Shown one piece after another: positions 30,790 to 41,118 of a stretch of DNA of 64,000 nucleotides. Numbering within the stretch: position 1 is the first letter of the stretch; each line of letters opens with the position of its first letter. Under the pieces are notes generated by a model. The model saw only the letters and a list, made by a program, of their open reading frames with translations. It made no database searches and was not told where the DNA came from. Source of the stretch: Cyanophora paradoxa (lineage: Eukaryota > Glaucocystophyceae > Cyanophorales > Cyanophoraceae); contig QPMI01000672.1 in the NCBI GenBank assembly GCA_004431415.1, positions 1 through 64,000 on the forward strand. Reading direction: 5' to 3'. The position numbers and the translations under genes are program-made.

Positions 30790-33552
30790 GCGCCAGTCCC
30801 GACGGGAGCGGGGCGCCGCCGACAGCACTCGTGGGGTAGGTCGGGACAGTCGTGTCGAAAGGGGGGCCAGCGGTTGCTTGCGGATGCGCGTGTGCGCGCG
30901 GGCGCGCGTGCCCGCGGGCGCGGCGGCGTCAGCGACTGCGGAAGTGGGCCGCTCCGGAGTCGAAGAGGCGAAAGAGGACCCGGCGGGAATCGAGCGCGGG
31001 TCGGGAGCGTGGGCGGCGGCGCCGGCGGTCGCTGTGGAAACGGGCCGCTCCGGAGCCGAAGCAGCGAAAGAGGACCCGGCGGGAATCGAGCGCGGGTCGT
31101 GGGGGGGGTCGACGGCGGTCGCCGTGGAAACGCGCCTCTCCGGAATCGAAGCGGCGGAAGTGGACCCGGTCGGACTCGAACTGCGGGTCTCGGAGACAAC
31201 AGACACGACGTCCTGTCCGCTAAGCCGCTGAACGCAACGGCCCGGGACAGCGAACGCCGGTCCAAAACCGGGTGCCCGGACGGGCGAAGCCCGGGGGGAA
31301 GATGCCGAGGGGGGGGCGAGCGGACTTAGCCGCGGGAGGGCCGCGACCGAGACCGAAGGGGGCGGAGGCGGGGACGGCGGCGATGGGCGCACCGCTGCCG
31401 CCAGAGGGGGCGCCACCGCCTCCGGAGGGCTCCTATGATGCTCCGCGTCTGGCGCGCCGCAGGGAGCGGGAACTGCGGCCGCCTGCGGGGGGTGCTCAGG
31501 AAGGGCCGACGGCGCCGGCGCCGGTGGCGGTACGGCGCGCGCAGTCGGTGTGGTCCCGGCTGTGGCACTGGGCGCAGATGTGGCGCCCGAAGAAGCAGAC
31601 GCCGTCGCTGACGGCGTTCTTGCAGATGCCCTGGTTGAAGCACCAACAGATGGCTGGGCTGACGCCGAAGTAGCGCGGGTCCTCGGTGTGCCAGACGGCG
31701 CCACGGTCGAGGGCATCCTGCACGGCCCGGGAACGCGAGCGGCCGGAGCCGGAGGCGGCCCGAGTGTCGCCGCTGGGCGCGGTGCCGGGCGGGGACGCGA
31801 GCGCGGCGACCGCCGAGGCCGCGGCGGGGCGCGCCGCGGCGCTGGCGCGCGACGCCCGGCCGCCGCCGGCCGGACGGGCGGCTGCATCGACGGCGGCGGC
31901 CGAGGCCACGATGCTGCCGGCGTGAAAGGGGAGGGGGCCCCCGAGCCCGAGCCCCCCCTCGGGCAGGCTGCGCGCGAGGAGAGCCATGCTGTGGTGGCCA
32001 AGGGCGCGGTACCGGCCGTCGGCGTCCTCGGCGCAGGCGAGGGCGTCAGCAAGGTGATGCTGCACCCACGGGAAGACCCGCTCCCACGGAAGCGTGCGGG
32101 CAAGGACGATGATCTCGTACTGCAGCCGGGACAGGGCCTCGAGGCGGCGGCAGCGCTCCTCCGCCGGCAGCATGGTGTCCGTGGAGATCTGGAAGGCGAG
32201 GAGCTGAAGGCACAGGAGGAGGTCGGGGAAGGCGAGCTGCTCGCGCTGTGTGCCGGTGCTGGACGAGGCGGAGTGCGCCTGGAGGACCAGCCGGCCCGAG
32301 ACGGGGTCGAGGGACACCGCGATGGCGTCCGCGGCGGAGGACGCGAGGCCCGACTGGGTGGCGGAGGGGGAGAAGACGGGGTCTAGAAAGAGCCTACGGA
32401 GCTCGAAAGGCCCCCCCGCCCGAATCGCCGCTACGAGGCGCTCACCGGCCGGGCCTGTGAAGATGCGCGCGGGAAGGGTGCTGACGCGAGCGCTCCCGTC
32501 GGTCGAGGGGGGCGCAGCGCCGGCACCCCGAACGCGAAGCCGGCCCCTGCGAGCGCCGCAGGCAGGGCGCGCGCCAGCGCCTGCGACACCGCCTGAGAGA
32601 TATCGACATCGGTCTGCGATGTGGGCGGCGGGTCGGCGGCGGCGCCGTGCACGAAGGGGCGGGACGGTGCGCTCCGCGGGACGAATACAGCACCAGGGAC
32701 GGCGGCGGTCGCCGTGGGGACGTGGTGGGACAGGGCCGCGCCGGCGGGGTGCCGGGGGCCGGCAGCGGGGCAGGGGCCTCGAGCGGCAGGTGCGTGACCT
32801 GGGCTGGGGCGGGCCGCTGCGCGTGCTCGAGCAGGCTCTGGTGCTGCGCCAGCACCATGCGCTGCTGGTCGACGGCGCTCACGAGGGCGCTGAGGTCGCG
32901 CGTCAGGGGAGCAACCGCTGCCGCGACCGCTGAGGCGGTCGCCTGCTGCACGCTCGCCGCGAGCTGCTGGGTCAGCATCGGGCCGAGCTGTGACAGATCC
33001 ACCACGGGGGCCGGCGATCCGGGGCCGGGCAGGACTGCGAGGGGTCCCGCCGCGGCGCGCGCGAAGCTCGGGCCTCCGGCATGCGAGGTGCGAGCACGGG
33101 GGCGGGCTGAGGCGGCGCGGATCCGGATGCCGGGGTCGACGGCGCGGCCGCGGAACCCCGCCCGCGGGTGCGGGGGGGGCGGCAGCCGCGTGCGAAGTCT
33201 GCTGCAGCAGCCTCGCTGTCGACGCAGGAGGAGCGGCGGGGCCGCCGGGATGCTGCTGCTCGGCCTGCGCGGAGTGCGAGGCGAGCCCTGGCGCAGGGGC
33301 GATCCCGACGGGCGGCTGCAGATCTGAGGTCGTCTGCAGCTGCGAGCCCGCATCTCCTACCGCTGTAGCTACCGGTGTAGCTGCTGGCGCCTCCGGTTGG
33401 CGCGGGTCGGGAGGTGCACTCTGGAACCGCGATGGTCCCGCCTCCGAGGCTGCGCGAGTGGCCGTGCGGCCACGGGTCTCGACAACCATGTTGCGTACGG
33501 CCGGAACGCTCTGCAGAGCTCGAGGCGCGACGGCGCACTCGGGGTACAACAA
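30790..33552 (-). pseudogene. gag-like ORF1 of the YR retrotransposon
   Basis: The ATG at 33552 opens MLYPECAVAPRALQSV. A Pro/Ala-rich region is followed by a helical, Gln-rich stretch (VVDLSQLGPMLTQQLAASVQ, near 33000) likely to multimerise. The centre reads LSRLQYEIIVLARTLPWERV (near 32110). A Cys/His cluster (CWCFNQGIC ... CFFGRHICAQCHSRDHTDC, about 31560-31660) resembles the zinc finger found in ORF1 of DIRS-like elements. The C-terminal part contains a three-fold imperfect repeat around DPRSIPAGSSFA (30970-31180). At least two frame changes (near 33100 and 32700) interrupt it. It probably encodes the nucleocapsid-like RNA-binding protein. Confidence 0.68.
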
Positions 33553-33639
33553 CTGAAGAGGGGCGGGCAGTCGTGCCTCGGGTACAGCTGCTCTACGTCT
33601 ACTCGCGGGTTGACCTAAGTAAACTACTTTACTATCAAT
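33515..33639 (-). repeat. A1 split direct repeat
   Basis: These 125 bp match 27871-27995 over their whole length (agagctcgaggcgcgacggc ... actttactatcaat). This is the 5' end of the element on the minus strand. The probable gag start at 33552 lies inside it. Confidence 0.93.
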
Positions 33640-34487
33640 TAAGTGCGGGGTACACCCCTAAGTGGGGCTCTAAGACTTGATTGATCATGACACGCGAAGA
33701 CTCTGAGACAAATTAACTTCAGCACTAGCGCACTAGCGCTAGCCCCGGCGCCGGCGCTGGGCCGGGCTCGGCGCCGGCGCCGAGCCCCGCCCGGCCGCCC
33801 GCGCCGCGCCAGCCGCACTAAGTATTGCTCATGATCAGCCGCCTCAGCGGCTTGCAAATTGCGCTCGCTCGACGTCAATCGCGACGACTCATGATCATGA
33901 TCATCAGCCGCTGAGCCGCTGAGCCTGGCCCAGTGGCAGGTTTAAGATTGCGAATTGCCACTGGGCCCAATTGATCGCATGCGCATGCGGGGCCGGGCGC
34001 CTTGAGCTCAGCGCAGCGGCTTGACTGTCACAGTGTACATGTGGAAAGCTTGGAGCTCTCGAGCTCGTCCGACGGTCGGCCTTCCAAGCAAGCTTAAGTT
34101 TCATGATCTTTGGCTAAAGGCTCTCATTGCATGTTGCCTGTGCGCATGCTGGGCCCTGTCACAGTGTCACAGTGTGGCCATGGCCCCCGCCGCCTGTGCG
34201 CATGCAGCATTCCACCGGATCCCCGGAGCCTCGGAGAGTCTGAAAGCATCGACCTTACTGCAGCTGTGAGTCAAGCTCGGACGTCGACTGAGTGAATTAA
34301 AGCATCGGCCCGGCGGAAGATGGGTAAAGCCTGAGCTCAGTGGGCCTCGGAGCCTCGGAGCTCACACATGCCATGATGTGGGTTGCCAAGCTGTACATGT
34401 CTATGTCAGAACAGAAGACGTCAACATTCTTCTGTAGGCTGCAGGCCTAAGCGGCTTCTCCATCACAACTTAACTACGAACAAGCAG
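33640..34487. other. Intergenic, palindrome-rich, with a hairpin at 33928-33966
   Basis: No gene seen. The segment mixes GATCAT, AGCT, GCATGC and CAGTG motifs. At 33928-33938 and 33956-33966 an 11-bp perfect inverted repeat (gcccagtggca / tgccactgggc) with a 17-nt loop could form a hairpin. At 34020-34180 cacagtg is repeated several times. A short GC-rich stretch at 33750-33810 is built from ccggcgccg. Confidence 0.6.
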
Positions 34488-34592
34488 GGGGGCTCCGCCC
34501 CCCCGCACCCCCCCAGTGTTATTTAGGAATCTTTGATTTCTTGTGGTCTATTCTTCTTCTTCTACGTACTACTACTACTACTTATTAATTGA
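34488..34592 (+). repeat. Head segment of AT-rich unit 1
   Basis: A GC hairpin (ggggggctccgccccccc), then a T/C-rich part ending in cttcttctt and an (act)n run, closing with ttattaattga. Near-identical heads lie at 45207-45325 and 47351-47464. Here the last 11 bp (34582-34592) are the left target-site duplication of a truncated LINE. Confidence 0.88.
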
Positions 34593-35200
34593 CCTCCTGC
34601 ACCAGCTTCTGGCGTTCTCAATGATGATGCTGATGCTCCCAGCTCGCCTCCGCTCTCTCCTCAAGTGATTATTGACCTCCTTGATCCCGAACTTGAAGCT
34701 GATTTATTTCTTTCTTCTCCTGAAATTGCTGCTGATATTACTGAGGATGCTCCCAATGTTGGGGGCCATTCGTCGTCTCTTCCTTCTTCCTCTGTTCCTA
34801 TGGACACTGATCCTGTCTTGGCTCCTGATTTCAACCTGAAGCGCCGTCGACCCTCTACCCCTGCTCCTCCTTGCCTCTCGGATGCCTATGGTTACCCAAA
34901 CGGTACTATTGACCCATCTTTTCTTCCTTCCGTTAAACGTTTGCATCTTTCCTCTCCTGCTGACCTTTCGGTTCTAAGTGATGATTCGGGTTCTCCTGTG
35001 GTGCTCATTGACTATGATGCTGAAACTGATGCCATGGACCTTTAATTTCTCTCCTCGACTGGGGTTTAAAGCTCTAAACAGGATCGGGAATACCCCAGGC
35101 CGGCATTAGGAAGAGGCCCGCATTGGGATTTCGCCGATTGTTTTCCAGGTTTGCGTGTATGAGCGCCGGACCGCCGGGGCATACATGGTGAACTGTATAG

Positions 35201-35213
35201 GCGCCCGTCTGCG
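35201..35213. other. Left target-site duplication of the full-length LINE
   Basis: gcgcccgtctgcg here is repeated at 43821-43833. In the uninterrupted copy at 47465-48203 this sequence occurs once, confirming it as a 13-bp duplication made on insertion. Confidence 0.92.
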
Positions 35214-35500
35214 AAGAAGAAGAGTATGTATAAGACACGCCCAAGCCGGCTGTACGGTTATGACGAAAGGCGAAGGACCCGAAGGCCCGAAGCACAATCG
35301 ACAGTGAACCAACCAGACAAGGGTAGTGGCGGCGCAGACAGGCGCCTATACAGTTCACCATGTATGCCCCGGCGGTCCGGCGCTCATACACGCAAACCTG
35401 GAAAACAATCGGCGAAATCCCAATGCGGGCCTCTTCCTAATGCCGGCCTGGGGTATTCCCGATCCTGTTTAGAGCTTTAAACCCCAGTCGAGGAGAGAAA

Positions 35501-38500
35501 TTAAAGGTCCATGGCATCAGCTTCAGTATCATAGTCAATGAGCACCACAGGAGAACCCGAATCATCACTGAGAACCGAAAGGTCAGCAGGAGAGGAAAGA
35601 TGCAAACGTTTAACGGAAGGAAGAAAAGATGGGTCAATAGTACCGTCTGGGTAACCATAGGCATCCGAGAGGCAAGGAGGAGCAGGGGTAGAGGGTCGAC
35701 GGCGCTTCAGGTTGAAATCAGGAGCCAAGACAGGATCAGTGTCCATAGGAACAGAGGAAGAAGGAAGAGACGACGAATGGCCCCCAACATTGGGAGCATC
35801 CGCAGTAATATCAGCAGCAATTTCAGGGGAAGAAAGAAATAAATCAGCTTCAAGTTCGGGATCAAGGAGGTCAATAATAACTTGAGGAGAGAGCGGAGGC
35901 GAGCTGGGATCATCAGCATCATCATCGAGAACGCCAGGAGCTGGCGCAGGAGGGTCCAAAGCATCGACACGGCGACGGCGAAGAGGCGGCTCGTCCTCAG
36001 TGTCAAAGTCCGGCGGGGGGTGAGGGGGAGTGTGAGAGGGCGATGGAGGCAGAGGAAGTAGAGGGTCAGGAGCAGGAGCACGGTCCGGTGCCTCAGGAGG
36101 GTCGTCGTCATCCGAAGAGGAGCTTGTAGAAGAATCATCAGGTTCATCAGGGCCCAGGTCGGAAAGCTCTGAGGAGTCTGATCCAGTGTCAGGGGGGGAT
36201 TCATAGCCTTCAAGATCCTCTTTTTCGAGCCGCTGCAATAGAACAGGCCGTGCACTGGCATAGGCAAACTGAGCAACAAGGGAGCTAGGAGCTAAATCGG
36301 GGCTAGGGGCAGGCTGAGTGATATGCTCGCAGAGCTCAAAAGAGGCTAGGGAATGGTCATAAACACGAGCCGCGTCCAAGAGATTAGAACAAAATGAAGA
36401 GTGAGATGGGTCAGCTGTAGAGATGAAACGGAAGTCCCGACGGACGTAAGTTACTTTGAAACGAGGTAAACGGCGAGGGAGCATGTCCATGAAATCGTCG
36501 AGCTCGCGAAACAGGGCAGATATCAGAGTGGCTGTTTTCAAACCTGTTTTGGAGGAAGGAGTAAGTGGCAGCTGTATGTCAGGGTCCATCGCAAATGTAG
36601 CAGCAGCTTCAGAGCGACCTGTACGATAGGCCAGAGAGTACGAGCGGAAAATAACATGCAATCCAAGAATCCGAACAACCTGCCACTCCCAGTTCTGTAG
36701 AAACATCCAAGTATCCGCGAAACGGACCGAGCCAGTGAGCAACCAGGCAACGAAGCGTGCAGAAGGAATGGGCATCGGCTGGAGCTGCAGGGCATGGAAG
36801 ATGAGCGACCAGAACTGCTGTACTACGGGGCAAAGAGCAAAAACGTGCAGTGCATTGCAGCGCCGGTGGCAGACCGGACATAGCGAGGAGAGAAGCTCAC
36901 TGTCAAGCAAATTCGCCGAAGCGGGACGCTGAAGATCACGCGCAGCCATAGCAGCGATGCGGGACGATGTGCGGAGGGCGTTGTAGCGCAGAGCAAAGTA
37001 GCCGTCAAGGACGCGCTGCGTGAGAGCGTAGCGCAGGTCGGGGATAACCGTATTGAACCAGGGAAAGCGATCGGTGCGCGCGTCGTAGCCCGGCGGCCAG
37101 AGGAACTTTGGAGAGAGATCAGCACACCACTTAGCCTCAGCGGTCGTCGGCGCCATGAAAGCGTGGGAGGATAGGTACTTGTACACGTTGTGAACCGTGA
37201 AACGTGACGGGGCAGCAGGCAGCTTGTACGCAACCGATTTAGAGAGGCGCAGCTCTTCCTTTGAACGATCGTTGATGTTCTCGCGGTCAGAGTAGAACGC
37301 AAACGTACGGGAAGACGACGGTGGCAGCGGGCGAAGGGCAAGGTCGGAGAGCTGCACCGAATTCATGAGGAACCGGATGAGTACGGGCATGGAGGACAAC
37401 TTGCAAGCGTTCTTAACAAGGCTAAGCGCATGCGCAGGCACGGGAATGAAGTCGATCGCACGGGCCGCGGGTCGGATCGCAAGCACATCAGGGAGGGCGA
37501 CGGGATTGTCAATCGAAGCACTGCAGGGCACGTCAATCTCATGGAAAGCAAGCTGTGTGTCAGGAAGAAGGCGAACGCGACAGAGAGCTACTCCCTGGAG
37601 CGAAAGGCGCTCAGCAGCAAGTTTCGAGAAAGGGCCAATAGCGAGACCGCCAGGTTCGTGTTTCCAGTCTGCAGTGCGACCACAGCGCCAAACCTCTTGA
37701 GCAAGTCGATTATTGAGCGCATGCAGCTGATTGCGCAGTTGCTCAGGATAAGTGGGCTCAACAAAGAGAGTATGTTCTCCAGAGAAATCCCAGATTTGAT
37801 AGTTGAAACGGAAGCCGAGACGGAAGAGCAAAGTGAAAGTGAAATCACGCTCATAGTACGTGTCTTTCTTATACCAAGGGTGCATGATAGGCATACGCAG
37901 GAAATCCCAAGCGCAGCGGGGCCTTTTGACATCGAAAATAGTCCGCCAGGCTTCAAAGATGGCAAAGAACGGGTCAGCAGGAGGGGGCCATAATGGCTTC
38001 ACCAAGCGATCAGTTCTGTTGAGAAAGGGGAGCCAAAGCCCGAAACCACCGTTCTCCGTAAATGCTTCAATAATTTCTCGACCAGGAAGCGCAGCTGGGG
38101 AAGTGAGCCATGATTCCAAAGAATTTGCAGCAAAAGCCAGCTGAGAATGGAGAAGAGACGGCGCTCCAAGACCACCAAGAGATACTGGCCGACACGAGGC
38201 AGTGGTCATTCCCTGAGGGGGTAATATGAAAGCATCGGAATAAGAGGAACGCTTCCAGACAAAGGTCTGCAAGATTTTCGAAATTGCCCTGAGAATCAGA
38301 GGGGGCGCTGGAACTGCTCGAATATAAAAGCTTAGTACTCCCTGACAGAAAGCATACGCTATGCGACCTCGTCCAAGAAGGGAGGACTGGAAGTCAACAG
38401 CTGTCTCCATAAAGAAGGTTGCTTTATGCTGAATCATATTCCACGATTGACGGTGTTCGCGATCAAGAAGAAGCTGATGAGGAAATCCAAGCTGCTTATG

Positions 38501-41116
38501 AGAGGCAGGGTCAAGCTCAGAAGCACGGAGAACAGGGAAAGGTAGGGGATCAACAGGATCGATATCCAATGGTGAAGCAGCAGGTTCCCGCAGAACAATA
38601 GCAAGAGATTTCTCCATAGATAAGTGTTGACCAGAGAGAGGTTTGAAAGACCCAAAACGCGCATGGATAGTCAGAAGAGAGTCACGCAGAGACAGCCCCT
38701 GAGGGCGGAGCAAGAACAGTTGATAAATATCGTCAGCAAACTGGACAAGGGGGGTGCCAACAGGACGGGGAATATCAGTAAGTGAAAGCAAAAGGGAACG
38801 GAGAGGGCTAATTGAAAGGATGAAGGAGACTGGGCTCCAGGGGCCGCCTTGAATAGTTCCCACAAAACGTGAGAACGCAGAGGAGAAGAGCCCGTTCGCA
38901 AACACACGTGCACGGAGGGGAGTTCTAGGGTTGTACAGACAGTGGTGCATTCGTCGAATAAGCCAGGGCCACTGTTGAACATGGAGGACGAGCGCCATAA
39001 TGACCCAAAGCAACAGATCATATGCAGATTTAAGATCCGAGTCGAACCCAATCACGCAATCATAACCGGCGTAGCGGATGCGAGTATATGTTGCCAGCAC
39101 TGCAAAGATATTTTTATGAACGTCGCGGCCTTGAACAAATCCAAATTGATCTTCAGGAATGATAAATTGCAAGATCGGGTTCGCGAGTGTCACCATAGTC
39201 CGCTCAAAGAGGCGCAAGAGCGTGTTAGAGACTCCAATAGGTCGATACTTCGAGGCATCTGTGGGGAGGCCAGACCGCTTCCAGATGAAAGTGTAGGTCA
39301 ACTCGCGCATAAAATCAGGAAGGAAGCCTTGAACAACGACCTTCTGGAAATAGGCAGCCAGGAAAACAGACCAGGGTTTAGTGTGCAGCTTAAAGACGCC
39401 AACGGGAATCCCATCCGGGCCAGGCGCCCCATGGGCATATGCTTTACTGATAGAAAAAGCTACGTCATCAGGTGAAATTTTAGACTGGGTGCGCCACGCA
39501 GGGGGAACAATGCCCTGAACATGGGGCAAGAGGTCGTCCACAAATTGCTGAGTGAGAGCGGCAGCGGAAGGATTATCCCAGGATGTCGGAAAGGGGACAT
39601 CGAGAAGAGGGTCCACGGGAGGTTCATGAGGGGGGCAAAGAGCGTCGAGGATAGAGGACTGAGTCAACAAGAAGGCAGGGGTAGGGGCGCCCAGTTCCTC
39701 AAGCTTTTTGGCCAGGTAGTTCGCAACCGCAGCGGGCTCAACAGCGACAGCAGTGGGACCATCTGAGGTAAAGTGCAACGGTGGAGGGACAACGGAGGAG
39801 GGCTTGGCGAGCCGCGTCCAGTCACGCTTAGAGCCGCTTTCGAACGTAAGCCGGTGCTGGAGCCTGGCGAGCTGACGATTGGTGAGAGAGACCTTCTTCT
39901 GAAGTTCGCGTAGGGATTCAAGCCTCTGGGAGCGCTCCCGGTACAGGGCGACAGCATCGGAGCCGGGCGGCAGGCGGTAGATCTTCATCTCGACGTCGCC
40001 CAGCGCTTTGTATGCTGCGCGCTCATGCGTATAGAGCTTGCTAATCACATGTGCTCTGTGCTTATGCGCCATCTTGCAGAGTCGCTTGGAGAACGAACGC
40101 CACGTGTCATCAAAGGTGGCGGCATCTATAACTACCTCACCGTCACCGTGTGCTTGAAGGACAGTGTCCAGATATTGCGTCAAGTGTGTTTCCGTGCGCT
40201 TGCGCAGAGCGGGGTCAAGGCAGATTGGGTCGCCGCGCTGAGAATATTGTCCCGGCAGATTGCTGACGAAATCGTACGGGAATGCTTGCACACGGGAGCG
40301 GGGCAAGTGACGATGCACACGCGGACCAGAGAAAGAGAGAACAACGATGCGATGGTCAAGCTGGAGGTGGAGCGCGTCAAACGGGGCCAGGAGCGAATAC
40401 GAAGCAAGGCGGCGCTGGAACCATTTGGTTGCAAGTGCAAAGTCTAGGCGCGAGTTAACAGCTTTAAGGCTAACAATACGCGAATAAGTAGGGGCAAAAG
40501 CTGAAGCAGTCCCGCCGACAGGAGGCGGTGGAGCATGGTTCGCGAGATCATCAAGTTGGTGTGAAGCCATCGTCGCATATAGGTAAGAGCGTTGCAAGGA
40601 ACTAGATTTAGGGGCGCGGTGGTTCCAGTCCCCAATAAGAAGCATCGGCATAGTAGCAGAAAGATACCCAGCCTGCACACAAGATTGCCACCACTCACGG
40701 CGGTCCCTGTTGTCACTAGCGGGGGCATAAACACAAGCCAAGAGCACTTTCGTAGCAGGGAAAGAGCCAGCTGCCTTATACGCAATAGAGACGGAAATAA
40801 AGCGCCCATCAGAATCCTGTCGCGCAAGCGTAACCTCATGTTCTGCAGCGAAGAAGGGCGTGACCAGAATGGCCACACCAGTGGAGCGGGATTGAGTCGG
40901 AGCAGAGTGGAAGAACGGGCCACGCCAGGCAGCTGCAATCTTTTCAAGTTTTCCTAAGGGGTGACCAGCGTCATCAAAGTCTCGCAGCTTAGTTTCCTGT
41001 AAGCAGAAAATGTCTATCTTGTGAGCAACGGCAAACTTCCTGCAACGTTCCACAAAGGTCTGCAGCTTGCTGGGACTGTTGAGCCCTCCCACATTTAATG
41101 ATGCAATGTTAACCAT
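35501..41116 (-). CDS. LINE ORF2: AP endonuclease-reverse transcriptase, 1871 aa
   Basis: Residues 1-260 are an AP-type endonuclease: SLNVGGL, CLQETK, IGDWNHR, SRLDFALAT and LDHRIVVLSF. Residues about 560-860 are the RT: YRPIGVSNTLLRLFERT, EDQFGFVQGRDVHKN, GFDSDLKSAYDLL, GTIQGGPWSPVSF and VQFADDIYQLF (catalytic FADD near residue 790). A zinc finger CPVCHRRCNALHVFALC lies near residue 1410. The last ~230 residues are an unusual acidic, Ser/Pro-rich extension with Asp runs (SSSSDDDDPPEAPD) and a LSPQVIIDLLDPELEADLF motif. The protein nicks target DNA and primes reverse transcription. No RNase H is visible. It is longer than usual for the family because of the C-terminal extension. Confidence 0.95.
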   Translation of the reverse strand: MVNIASLNVGGLNSPSKLQTFVERCRKFAVAHKIDIFCLQETKLRDFDDAGHPLGKLEKIAAAWRGPFFHSAPTQSRSTGVAILVTPFFAAEHEVTLARQDSDGRFISVSIAYKAAGSFPATKVLLACVYAPASDNRDRREWWQSCVQAGYLSATMPMLLIGDWNHRAPKSSSLQRSYLYATMASHQLDDLANHAPPPPVGGTASAFAPTYSRIVSLKAVNSRLDFALATKWFQRRLASYSLLAPFDALHLQLDHRIVVLSFSGPRVHRHLPRSRVQAFPYDFVSNLPGQYSQRGDPICLDPALRKRTETHLTQYLDTVLQAHGDGEVVIDAATFDDTWRSFSKRLCKMAHKHRAHVISKLYTHERAAYKALGDVEMKIYRLPPGSDAVALYRERSQRLESLRELQKKVSLTNRQLARLQHRLTFESGSKRDWTRLAKPSSVVPPPLHFTSDGPTAVAVEPAAVANYLAKKLEELGAPTPAFLLTQSSILDALCPPHEPPVDPLLDVPFPTSWDNPSAAALTQQFVDDLLPHVQGIVPPAWRTQSKISPDDVAFSISKAYAHGAPGPDGIPVGVFKLHTKPWSVFLAAYFQKVVVQGFLPDFMRELTYTFIWKRSGLPTDASKYRPIGVSNTLLRLFERTMVTLANPILQFIIPEDQFGFVQGRDVHKNIFAVLATYTRIRYAGYDCVIGFDSDLKSAYDLLLWVIMALVLHVQQWPWLIRRMHHCLYNPRTPLRARVFANGLFSSAFSRFVGTIQGGPWSPVSFILSISPLRSLLLSLTDIPRPVGTPLVQFADDIYQLFLLRPQGLSLRDSLLTIHARFGSFKPLSGQHLSMEKSLAIVLREPAASPLDIDPVDPLPFPVLRASELDPASHKQLGFPHQLLLDREHRQSWNMIQHKATFFMETAVDFQSSLLGRGRIAYAFCQGVLSFYIRAVPAPPLILRAISKILQTFVWKRSSYSDAFILPPQGMTTASCRPVSLGGLGAPSLLHSQLAFAANSLESWLTSPAALPGREIIEAFTENGGFGLWLPFLNRTDRLVKPLWPPPADPFFAIFEAWRTIFDVKRPRCAWDFLRMPIMHPWYKKDTYYERDFTFTLLFRLGFRFNYQIWDFSGEHTLFVEPTYPEQLRNQLHALNNRLAQEVWRCGRTADWKHEPGGLAIGPFSKLAAERLSLQGVALCRVRLLPDTQLAFHEIDVPCSASIDNPVALPDVLAIRPAARAIDFIPVPAHALSLVKNACKLSSMPVLIRFLMNSVQLSDLALRPLPPSSSRTFAFYSDRENINDRSKEELRLSKSVAYKLPAAPSRFTVHNVYKYLSSHAFMAPTTAEAKWCADLSPKFLWPPGYDARTDRFPWFNTVIPDLRYALTQRVLDGYFALRYNALRTSSRIAAMAARDLQRPASANLLDSELLSSLCPVCHRRCNALHVFALCPVVQQFWSLIFHALQLQPMPIPSARFVAWLLTGSVRFADTWMFLQNWEWQVVRILGLHVIFRSYSLAYRTGRSEAAATFAMDPDIQLPLTPSSKTGLKTATLISALFRELDDFMDMLPRRLPRFKVTYVRRDFRFISTADPSHSSFCSNLLDAARVYDHSLASFELCEHITQPAPSPDLAPSSLVAQFAYASARPVLLQRLEKEDLEGYESPPDTGSDSSELSDLGPDEPDDSSTSSSSDDDDPPEAPDRAPAPDPLLPLPPSPSHTPPHPPPDFDTEDEPPLRRRRVDALDPPAPAPGVLDDDADDPSSPPLSPQVIIDLLDPELEADLFLSSPEIAADITADAPNVGGHSSSLPSSSVPMDTDPVLAPDFNLKRRRPSTPAPPCLSDAYGYPDGTIDPSFLPSVKRLHLSSPADLSVLSDDSGSPVVLIDYDTEADAMDL

Positions 41117-41118
41117 AT

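Larger units (their letters stand above)
27554..33639 (-). mobile_element. Tyrosine-recombinase retrotransposon (DIRS order, Ngaro/PAT-like)
   Basis: Read on the minus strand the order is: A1 (33639-33515), gag-like ORF, RT-RNase H, tyrosine recombinase, B1 (28286-27995), A2 (27995-27871) and B2 (27845-27554). A1/A2 are 125 bp and B1/B2 are 292 bp, with essentially identical copies. This is the split-direct-repeat architecture known for Ngaro and PAT elements, which integrate a circular intermediate through a tyrosine recombinase and make no target-site duplication. I see no methyltransferase domain. All core catalytic motifs are present, but several indels shift frames. The near-identity of the repeats implies recent activity. 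Confidence 0.9.

Noticed and set aside
29776-32103. 775-codon minus-strand frame overlapping the RT
   Set aside because: Only its first part (the gag end) is meaningful. Over the RT it is an out-of-frame Ser/Pro/Arg-rich shadow.
34488-35213. Chimeric SINE made of a GC-hairpin head plus a LINE tail
   Set aside because: The 11-bp ttattaattga repeats and the empty site in unit 2 show that the LINE tail was inserted into the head-body junction. It is not a fused mobile unit.
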